5,897 nt of DNA from an uncultured Chitinophagaceae bacterium. Lineage in GTDB: Bacteria > Bacteroidota > Bacteroidia > Chitinophagales > Chitinophagaceae. Below the pieces are notes generated by a model, which had not been told where the DNA came from, ran no database searches, and saw only the letters and a program-made list of their open reading frames with translations. The stretch covers positions 1 to 5,897 of the forward strand of contig CAMPGG010000214.1 of assembly GCA_946885335.1 (NCBI GenBank). The letters are read 5' to 3'. The position numbers were made by a program, and so were the translations under genes. This document shows positions 1-5,223 of the stretch, piece by piece; the first letter of the stretch is position 1, and the number at the start of each line of letters is the position of its first letter.

Positions 1-21
1 ACTTTAATAAGACTGATATGA
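1..21 (+). CDS. Possible C-terminal tail of an upstream gene (partial)
   Basis: Frame 1 is open from the window edge and reads TLIRLI before a TGA at 19-21. That stop overlaps the ATG of the next gene in an ATGA arrangement, which is typical of translationally coupled genes. The alternating hydrophobic tail resembles the last beta strand of many histidine kinase ATPase domains (GT-x-hydrophobic endings), and a kinase commonly precedes a NarL-type regulator. Only six codons are visible, so both the gene and its identity are inference. Frame 3 is also open to the edge, so these bases could instead be an N-terminal extension of the next gene. Confidence 0.3.
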   Translation, partial: TLIRLI

Positions 22-671
22 CTAAAAAATCGGTTGTAATTGTTGAAGACCACCAGTTATTACGGGAATTACTGATAGATTTATTTGATAAAAATGTAAA
101 GTACAATGTGATTGGGCAAGCTGCTGGTTGCAGAGAGGCTTTGGATATCATAGGTGATTTACAACCAGACATTGTGTTACTGGATGTAAATCTGCCGGAT
201 GGTTCCGGGCTAGATATTATTTCGGACATCGGTAAAACTTCCCGAAAATCCAAAATAATAGTATTGTCCATGCATGTCCATCCTTCTTATGCCCAAAAAG
301 CTATCAGGTACGGGGCAGACGCTTTTGTCACGAAGAATTCATCACACCAGGAAATTCTTACTGCGATTGATGAAGTTATGAATGGAGATCATTATATCTG
401 CGCAGAAATAAAAAATGAATTATCCTTACACCTGCTGACCAGTCAATCTCAGAATCCAGACTTAGGAATACTAAGTTTGCGTGAAAAAGAAATTTTACAA
501 TATGTAAAAAAAGGTCATTCATCTAAGGAAATTGCAGATACTTTGCATATTACACTCAAAACCGTCCAGGCTCACAGGCACAATATTTTTAAAAAATTAA
601 AAGTCAAAAACATAACCTCGTTGATTAATTATGTCAATAAAGCTGAACTGACTTACGGAACGCTATCTTAA
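18..671 (+). CDS. NarL/FixJ-type response regulator with LuxR HTH
   Basis: A cytoplasmic two-component response regulator of 217 aa, the usual length for the NarL/FixJ family. The receiver domain (about residues 4-122) has the acidic pair Glu10-Asp11, phospho-acceptor Asp56 in DIVLLD, the switch Ser84 in VLSMH and Lys106 in FVTK. A linker (about 123-150) leads to a LuxR-type helix-turn-helix (about 152-198) with LSLREKEIL, the SSKEIADTL recognition region and TVQAHRHNIFKKL, which bind DNA as a dimer after phosphorylation. The ATG at 18 gives the canonical start just before the first beta strand. It may overlap an upstream gene by ATGA, and its partner kinase is probably upstream. The coding rows sampled are more AT-rich (about 35% GC) than the exporter genes (about 45%). 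Targets cannot be told from sequence. It is convergent with the kinase gene and probably not part of that system. Confidence 0.93.
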   Translation: MTKKSVVIVEDHQLLRELLIDLFDKNVKYNVIGQAAGCREALDIIGDLQPDIVLLDVNLPDGSGLDIISDIGKTSRKSKIIVLSMHVHPSYAQKAIRYGADAFVTKNSSHQEILTAIDEVMNGDHYICAEIKNELSLHLLTSQSQNPDLGILSLREKEILQYVKKGHSSKEIADTLHITLKTVQAHRHNIFKKLKVKNITSLINYVNKAELTYGTLS

Positions 672-769
672 AGTTGTCTGTTAATAATCAAACATGCATT
701 TGTATTAGGAGAATTTGTTACAGCTTTTTTATACTTATCTTTTATCACGGCACCGCTTCTTCAAACAGT
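672..769. other. Convergent intergenic gap, no strong terminator
   Basis: This 98-base AT-rich spacer lies between the stop of the NarL-type regulator and the TGA of the kinase gene on the other strand. It holds no convincing ORF. The only stem-like structure is the weak AT-rich one at 682-707. A T-run at 724-730 is not directly preceded by a GC-rich stem. Transcription from both sides may end by Rho or by diffuse 3' ends. Confidence 0.6.
682..707. terminator. Weak AT-rich stem-loop between convergent genes
   Basis: TAATA (682-686) pairs with TATTA (703-707), and CAAA (689-692) pairs with TTTG (699-702), with a two-base bulge (687-688) and a six-base loop. The stem is almost all A-T, and no T-run follows it directly on either strand. 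The position between convergent genes makes a bidirectional terminator possible, but the structure is weak and could be chance. Confidence 0.2.
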
Positions 770-2113
770 TCAAAACTGCAACGCCACAACCGTCCCCTGG
801 CCAACAACTGATTGCACCTGGATAATGCCACGATGAAGAATAATGATTTGTTTGCAGAGACTGAGGCCAATGCCGCTGCCTTGTTTTTTGGTGCTGAAAA
901 AAGGAATGAAAATTTTATCCATCATTTCTTCGGGTATGCCCTGGCCATTGTCGGCGATCTTTAAAATGATTTTACCATTGCTGCTTTGGTCGGCCGATAA
1001 AATGATCTTGGCATCTTCTTTTTCTTTAACGGCTTCAATGGCATTCACTACCAGGTTAATCAATACCTGCTCCAGCAAACTGGCATCTGCCTGCAAAGAA
1101 AGTTTTGGATTGCGCAAAATGATTTCGAGCTCTATATTTTTTTGTGCAAAGGTTGGTTGCATCAACTGGTGAATATTTCCAAACAATTCCCTGATATAAA
1201 CCTGTTGCAAATTAAGCGTGGTGATCTTATTCAGGTTACGGTATGTCTCCGCAAATTTCAACAGGCCTTCGCTTCTGCGTTTGATGGTATCAATACCAAT
1301 TTCCAAATCTTCGAGTGTATTATCATTTTCACCTTCCGTCATGTCGCGGTTCTGCAGCCTGGTCTTCATGGTATTAGCCAGTGATGAAATGGGTGCAATA
1401 GAATTCATGATCTCGTGGGTCATTACACTCAGTAAACGTTGCCATGCACCGGATTCCGTTTCATCCAGCGCCTCATTCACATTTTGAAAAGCTACCAGCT
1501 TGTATTTATTGCCATCTATCTGGAATGCCGTGGCCGATAAATAAACTTTAAAGACTTCCCTTTCCAAATGGACTTTTACGATCTTATGTTCACCCGGTAA
1601 TAATTTGTCTACTATTTCAAATATATCCGCATAGCGCCTGTTGAGGGATTGCACATTTTTAAGATAGGGGAGTTGCAACATTTTTTTTAAACTTTCATTC
1701 ATCCAGACAACATCTCCGGTTGCAATTTCATAGGAGAGTATGCCGGTATCAACCAGCTCCAGTATTTTTTGCAGGTACTGGTACTGCGTTTCTTTTTCTT
1801 TGCTGATCACTTTAAACGTGGTATTGATCTCGTTAAATCCTTCCCGCATGGGTTGCAGTTCAGCGGGTGCATGCTTCACATCAAAATGGGTGGAGAAATC
1901 ACGGTAATGCACAGCTTCTACAAACTGGTTTAATTCTTTCTGCGCCTTTCGCTGAAATTGTATGAATTCCATTACCTGGTAAACCAGTAAGGGAATCAGC
2001 AGAAAAAGAAAATTGTAGCGTCCGCTGACAATAATATAGGAGGTTACCAGCAGCGTAATAAATAAAAACATTACCCGTAAAATAATCCACCATTCATATT
2101 TTTTTATTTGCAT
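770..2113 (-). CDS. NtrY-like membrane sensor histidine kinase
   Basis: A 447-aa inner-membrane histidine kinase, very likely the partner of the sigma-54 regulator 50 bases upstream on the same strand. Two hydrophobic helices (about residues 10-30 and 34-50) are joined by only a few residues (GRYN), so there is essentially no periplasmic sensor domain. A HAMP-like or coiled linker (about 51-110) and a PAS-like region (about 111-215) follow. The dimerisation and phosphotransfer helix carries His233 in VMTHEIMNSIAP. The ATPase domain shows the N box (NLVVNAIEA, Asn353 and Asn357), G1 box DNGQGIP (388-394), F box FIPFFSTK (402-409) and G2 box GSGIGLSL (412-419). All catalytic motifs are intact. 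The ATG at 2113 places positive residues (KK) before the first helix. The short loop implies that the signal is sensed in the membrane or cytoplasm, possibly from the exporter or its substrate; that is inference. Confidence 0.93.
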   Translation of the reverse strand: MQIKKYEWWIILRVMFLFITLLVTSYIIVSGRYNFLFLLIPLLVYQVMEFIQFQRKAQKELNQFVEAVHYRDFSTHFDVKHAPAELQPMREGFNEINTTFKVISKEKETQYQYLQKILELVDTGILSYEIATGDVVWMNESLKKMLQLPYLKNVQSLNRRYADIFEIVDKLLPGEHKIVKVHLEREVFKVYLSATAFQIDGNKYKLVAFQNVNEALDETESGAWQRLLSVMTHEIMNSIAPISSLANTMKTRLQNRDMTEGENDNTLEDLEIGIDTIKRRSEGLLKFAETYRNLNKITTLNLQQVYIRELFGNIHQLMQPTFAQKNIELEIILRNPKLSLQADASLLEQVLINLVVNAIEAVKEKEDAKIILSADQSSNGKIILKIADNGQGIPEEMMDKIFIPFFSTKKQGSGIGLSLCKQIIILHRGIIQVQSVVGQGTVVALQF

Positions 2114-2163
2114 GCTGTATGTATTCCCGGTGTTGAAATTTGATTGGCCGTTATTTTTTACTG

Positions 2164-3525
2164 TTAGATATCATACTTATTTAACCGCCGGTATAAGGCA
2201 GTTCGGGTAATGCCCAATTCTTTTGCGGCTTTTGAAATATTGCCGCCGTTTTTTTCTATCACTCTCAGTATGGTATTCTTTTCAACGGTTCCCAAATGGG
2301 TATGGGTTGTTTCATCTTCAATAGGCGTTCCGGGTTCAAGCGGTGAAAAGATGATATCATTTGCGGTAAGCAAATAACCTTCACTCATGATCACTGCTCT
2401 TTCAATAGCGTATTGCAGTTCGCGAACATTACCGGGATAGTGATAGTTCAATAATTTTTCCTGTGCACCTTTATCCAGTTCCAATCCTGTTTTTAAATAT
2501 TTTTTGCTGTAAATATGGGTGAAATGTGTAGCCAGCAAAATAATATCCTGTCCTCTTTTTCTTAACGGAGGTACAACAATTTCCACCGTGTTGATGCGGT
2601 AGATCAAATCTTTTCTGAAACGTTCTTCATTGGCCAGCTCCGCCATGGGTACGTTGGTTGCGCAAACCAGCCGGATATCAATGGGTATTGGCAGATTTGA
2701 ACCAAGCCGTGTTACCTGCCGGTTCTGTAAAACACTTAACAGTTTGGCCTGCTGGTGCAGGGAAATATTCCCGATCTCATCCAAAAACAAAGTGCCGCCA
2801 TTAGCGGATTCAAAACGGCCCTCACGGTCCTCACGTGCATCAGTAAACGCTCCTTTCTTGTAGCCGAACAACTCGCTTTCAAATAAAGATTCAGTGAGTG
2901 CGCCGAGGTCAACTTTTATATATGGTTTTTGATTGCGCAGCGATTGCTGGTGAATGGCTTTGGCGATCAGGTCTTTTCCCGTGCCGTTTTCGCCAATGAT
3001 CAGAATATTAGCATCGGTCGGTGCAATCTTCTTGATCTTATAAAAAAGATCCTGCATCGGTTCCGATTCTCCCAGCAGGTCAGACCCCTCAAAGGATCCG
3101 TTAACATGCATGGATACCTGTTCTTTGTATCCTGCATCTTTATTTTTACATGCAAGCTGAATGGTGTTCAGCAGTTTTTCATTGTGCCAAGGTTTTACCA
3201 TAAAATCAAATGCACCTTCTTTCAGCGATCGGATGGCCAAATCAATATCACCATAAGCAGTGATCATGATAACAGATGCATCGGATCCCCAGCTCTTGAT
3301 TTTATTCAGCCAGTAAAAACCTTCATTACCTGTGTTGATAGAACTGTTATAATTCATGTCCAGTAAAATGACATCGAATGTTTGTTTTGATAAAAGGCTT
3401 CGCAGATTCTCCGGGTTTTTTTCCGTGACAACTTCCTTTACTTCCGGTTTTAATAATAAACGCACAGCCGTCAGTACGTCAACATCATCATCAATAATTA
3501 AAACAGTTGCTTTTTTCAATTGCAT
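2164..3525 (-). CDS. Sigma-54-dependent NtrC-type response regulator
   Basis: A 453-aa enhancer-binding activator with the full NtrC architecture. The receiver (about 5-125) has Asp12-Asp14, phospho-acceptor Asp56 in DVILLDMN, Thr89 in MITAYGD and Lys111 in VKPW. The loop after Asp56 is several residues longer than usual (NYNSSINTGNEGFYWL). The AAA+ domain (about 147-380) has Walker A GENGTGKD (178-185), a sigma-54 contact loop reading GAFTDA rather than GAFTGA (225-230), Walker B TLFLDE (245-250), sensor I ATN (289-291), the arginine-finger region RFRKDLIYR (302-310) and sensor II GNVREL (365-370). A Fis-type helix-turn-helix ends the protein (about 426-453, NISKAAKELGITRTALYRRL). It should hydrolyse ATP to open sigma-54 promoters. 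It is cotranscribed with the kinase and divergent from the exporter operon, its likely target. Start chosen at ATG 3525, five residues before the first beta strand. Confidence 0.95.
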   Translation of the reverse strand: MQLKKATVLIIDDDVDVLTAVRLLLKPEVKEVVTEKNPENLRSLLSKQTFDVILLDMNYNSSINTGNEGFYWLNKIKSWGSDASVIMITAYGDIDLAIRSLKEGAFDFMVKPWHNEKLLNTIQLACKNKDAGYKEQVSMHVNGSFEGSDLLGESEPMQDLFYKIKKIAPTDANILIIGENGTGKDLIAKAIHQQSLRNQKPYIKVDLGALTESLFESELFGYKKGAFTDAREDREGRFESANGGTLFLDEIGNISLHQQAKLLSVLQNRQVTRLGSNLPIPIDIRLVCATNVPMAELANEERFRKDLIYRINTVEIVVPPLRKRGQDIILLATHFTHIYSKKYLKTGLELDKGAQEKLLNYHYPGNVRELQYAIERAVIMSEGYLLTANDIIFSPLEPGTPIEDETTHTHLGTVEKNTILRVIEKNGGNISKAAKELGITRTALYRRLNKYDI

Positions 3526-3548
3526 ATGAAATCAAAATGAATGCATAA

Positions 3549-3581
3549 CGAAACTACAATTATGAAAGATTGAATGAACAA
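3549..3581 (-). promoter_or_regulatory. Weak candidate housekeeping promoter for the regulator-kinase pair
   Basis: On the minus strand TAGTTTCG (3556-3549) matches seven of eight positions of the Bacteroidota -7 element TAnnTTTG, with a TTG 22 bases further upstream (3581-3579). This would leave a short leader before the ATG at 3525. The match is imperfect and such short elements occur by chance in AT-rich DNA. No sigma-54-type -24/-12 pair was found on this strand. Confidence 0.2.
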
Positions 3582-3625
3582 TAAAAAGTGTTGAACGGAA
3601 AAGAAAAATACCAGCAGAAAAATAG

Positions 3626-3664
3626 TGTTCGTTTTTGATACAACCGGGTGTCCGGTAACGAACA
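3626..3664. promoter_or_regulatory. Nested inverted repeats, candidate operator/enhancer for the NtrC-type regulator
   Basis: TGTTCGTT (3626-3633) is a perfect inverted repeat of AACGAACA (3657-3664). Nested inside, ACCGG (3643-3647) pairs perfectly with CCGGT (3652-3656) across GTGT. A third reading is a compact near-palindrome TGTCCG-GTAA-CGAACA (3649-3664), one mismatch between its arms; its left half is spaced 23 bases, about two helical turns, from TGTTCG at 3626. Such paired dyads are what a dimeric Fis-type HTH activator would bind. The site lies about 80-120 bases before the predicted start of the exporter transcript, the usual enhancer distance. The repeats are seen directly; the binding protein is inferred. 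Confidence 0.5.
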
Positions 3665-3688
3665 GTTTCGTAGATTGGACATTATCCA

Positions 3689-3709
3689 AATCATTGAGAA
3701 TGAATGATT
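3689..3709. repeat. Perfect 7-bp inverted repeat just upstream of the putative -24 box
   Basis: AATCATT (3689-3695) and AATGATT (3703-3709) are perfect inverted repeats separated by seven bases, ending eight bases before the putative -24 element. The AT-rich sequence could be a second protein site, a DNA-bending site between enhancer and promoter, or chance. Confidence 0.4.
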
Positions 3710-3716
3710 ATTATGA

Positions 3717-3733
3717 TTGGCATTATTATATCA
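3717..3733 (+). promoter_or_regulatory. Candidate sigma-54 promoter of the exporter operon
   Basis: TTGGCA (3717-3722) matches the -24 element completely. With the required ten bases after GG, the -12 position reads TATCA instead of TTGCA/T, so C is kept but the neighbouring G is T. The predicted start falls near 3744, about 50 bases before the GTG of the adaptor gene. The adjacent sigma-54 activator gene and the upstream dyads support the assignment; the poor -12 half weakens it. Confidence 0.35.
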
Positions 3734-3743
3734 ATAACCTGGC

Positions 3744-3759
3744 AAGGATTTACATCCTT
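3744..3759 (+). other. Stem-loop at the predicted 5' end of the exporter mRNA
   Basis: AAGGAT (3744-3749) pairs perfectly with ATCCTT (3754-3759) around a TTAC loop, followed by two more T and the palindrome CTTTTAAAAG (3757-3766), which would compete with it. If transcription starts at the putative sigma-54 promoter, the hairpin would sit at the very 5' end of the mRNA and could stabilise it. The stem is short, and any function is inference. Confidence 0.3.
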
Positions 3760-3792
3760 TTAAAAGTACACCGCTAAAATTTTTCCCTGACC

Positions 3793-5043
3793 GTGGATAG
3801 AAAAATAGAAAAAAAGACCTGGACACCTAAACGAATACTTACCATTGCCGGCATTGCAGCCCTCATCTTGCTGATCTTTGCAAGCTGGTATTTTACTTCC
3901 GGCAAAAGCAGGCTGAATGTACAAAGTGAAAGGATCACCATCTCTGAAGTGAAAAAATCTTCGTTCCAGGTTTTTATTCCCGTGAACGGTGTGGTGCTGC
4001 CGGTCACTACTATTTACCTGGATGCCATTGAAGGCGGCCGGGTGGAAGAAAAATTTGTTGAAGACGGCGCATTCGTAAAAAAAGGACAACCGATTTTGCG
4101 ACTTTCAAATACAGATCTCGAGTTAAGTCTTGCCAACCAGGAGACAGCCGTTTTTGAAGTGCTGACACAAATGCAAAACACAAAAAACAACGCGGTTCAA
4201 AATACCATCCAGCAGTTAAACCAGAAAGCGGAAGTTGAAAACGCATTGGCAGAAGCTGAAAGGGTTTATAAATTAAATAAGCATTTGTATGAAGAAAAAG
4301 TAATTGGTGGACAAGAATTCAAAGCTTCTGAAAACAATTACAAATTTCAGCAAAGCCGAAAAAAATTAAACGACCAGACATTGAGCCAGGATGAAATTTC
4401 GAATAAGCAGCAGATCGGTCAAATGGCTTCTTCTTATGCACGGATGCAAAATGCATTATCATTGATGCGGCGTAAAGTGGGCGACCTGATCGTTCGTGCA
4501 CCGGTTGACGGACAATTAACATCCCTCGATGCGGAAATAGGCCAGTCAAAAACAAAAGGAGAAAGACTGGGACAGATTGATGTGATCAGCGGTTATAAAG
4601 TACGGGTTGACATTGATGAACATTATATTTCTCGCATCGTGGTTGGACAGGAAGGCGAAGCTTCCATTGCAGGGAAAATGTACCCGTTAAAAATCAATAA
4701 AGTTTACACGCAGGTTAACAACGGCAGGTTCCAGGTTGATATGAATTTTACTGGTGAAGTGCCTGAAGGCATTCGCCGCGGGCAAAGTTTACAGATACGC
4801 ATTGCACTGAGCGATGAAACACAGGCTTTGTTGATCAATAAAGGCGGATTTTTTCAGCAAACAGGAGGTAACTGGATCTTTAAACTAAGTGAAGATGGCA
4901 GTAAAGCATACCGGGTTGACCTGCAACTGGGAAGAGAAAATCCTGATTATTATGAAGTATTGTCAGGCTTAAAAGAAGGAGAAAAAGTAATTACATCCAG
5001 CTATGAAAATTATGGTGATATGCAGGAGCTTATTTTAAAATAA
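3793..5043 (+). CDS. HlyD/MacA-type periplasmic adaptor of an ABC exporter
   Basis: A 416-aa membrane-fusion (adaptor) protein that would link an inner-membrane ABC transporter to an outer-membrane TolC-type channel. A short basic cytoplasmic segment (MDRKIEKKTWTPKR) precedes one transmembrane helix (about 15-33). Then come a first beta region and lipoyl half (about 68-106, including GGRVEEKFVEDGAFVKKGQPIL), a long charged helical hairpin (about 107-228), the second lipoyl half (about 229-265, LIVRAPVDGQL), a beta-barrel domain (about 266-335) and a membrane-proximal domain (about 336-416, ending near GLKEGEKVITSSYENYGDM). Length and order fit the MacA/HlyD family. The start is GTG at 3793; an in-frame TAA at 3775 and no ATG between make it the best choice, and it leaves the basic residues before the helix. 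It is first in the exporter operon, divergent from the sigma-54 regulator, which probably controls it. The substrate is unknown. Confidence 0.93.
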   Translation: MDRKIEKKTWTPKRILTIAGIAALILLIFASWYFTSGKSRLNVQSERITISEVKKSSFQVFIPVNGVVLPVTTIYLDAIEGGRVEEKFVEDGAFVKKGQPILRLSNTDLELSLANQETAVFEVLTQMQNTKNNAVQNTIQQLNQKAEVENALAEAERVYKLNKHLYEEKVIGGQEFKASENNYKFQQSRKKLNDQTLSQDEISNKQQIGQMASSYARMQNALSLMRRKVGDLIVRAPVDGQLTSLDAEIGQSKTKGERLGQIDVISGYKVRVDIDEHYISRIVVGQEGEASIAGKMYPLKINKVYTQVNNGRFQVDMNFTGEVPEGIRRGQSLQIRIALSDETQALLINKGGFFQQTGGNWIFKLSEDGSKAYRVDLQLGRENPDYYEVLSGLKEGEKVITSSYENYGDMQELILK

Positions 5044-5048
5044 ATTGT

Positions 5049-5201
5049 ATGAAAAAGAAATTTACAATGCTGTGGCTTGTTATGATCTTTTTATGCTTTA
5101 CTGCGATAAAAAATACACCCAAACAGGTAACAGCTAATCATTCATGCAAATCATCATCCATCATAACATTACCCAACCCGTTATTTCTTATAAATAATTA
5201 A
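5049..5201 (+). CDS. Possible small secreted or membrane peptide, 50 aa
   Basis: An ORF of 50 codons opens six bases after the adaptor stop and ends 22 bases before the ATPase start, so it nearly fills the gap. It begins MKKKFTMLWLVMIFLCFTAI, with the basic end and hydrophobic core of a signal peptide or membrane anchor, followed by a polar stretch containing Cys33 (QVTANHSCKSSS) and a hydrophobic end (LPNPLFLINN). Cys16 (IFLC) is a poor lipobox because Leu precedes it. I do not recognise a family. Spacing and the signal-like start favour a real gene; the short length and lack of recognised homology leave chance possible. Confidence 0.4.
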   Translation: MKKKFTMLWLVMIFLCFTAIKNTPKQVTANHSCKSSSIITLPNPLFLINN

Positions 5202-5223
5202 AACAACCGGAAAATTAAAAACC

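Noticed and set aside
843..1487. Three overlapping plus-strand ORFs of 80-109 codons
   Set aside because: They lie antisense within the kinase gene, whose motifs are unmistakable; they show no recognisable domains and are shadows.
2630..3366. Plus-strand ORFs of 77 and 145 codons
   Set aside because: They lie antisense to the sigma-54 regulator coding sequence, with no motifs and no plausible promoter.
3526..3700. A sigma-54 promoter directing the regulator-kinase pair on the minus strand (autoregulation)
   Set aside because: No GG-N10-GC pattern in the right orientation was found on that strand.
3740..3756. A second TGGCA (from CCTGGCAAGG) as an alternative -24 box
   Set aside because: With standard spacing the -12 position reads CA rather than GC, a worse match than the box at 3717, and it would put the start closer to the gene.
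3704..3763. A 19-codon plus-strand ORF (starts MIIMIGIIIS) that could be a leader peptide before the adaptor gene
   Set aside because: It spans the candidate -24/-12 element, its start lies upstream of the predicted transcript start, and the sequence is low-complexity AT-rich; chance is the simpler explanation.
3760..4555. Four minus-strand ORFs of 77-109 codons, one extending into the divergent region
   Set aside because: They are antisense to the adaptor gene, rich in Phe, His and Arg as typical of shadow frames, and show no domain.
5094..5096. Lipoprotein lipobox at Cys16 of the small ORF
   Set aside because: The residue before Cys is Leu, not Gly, Ala or Ser, so signal peptidase II processing is unlikely.
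5044..5223. An internal promoter for the ATPase gene in the 180-base gap after the adaptor
   Set aside because: No TAnnTTTG element with a suitable upstream TTG was found; the gap is better explained by the small ORF.
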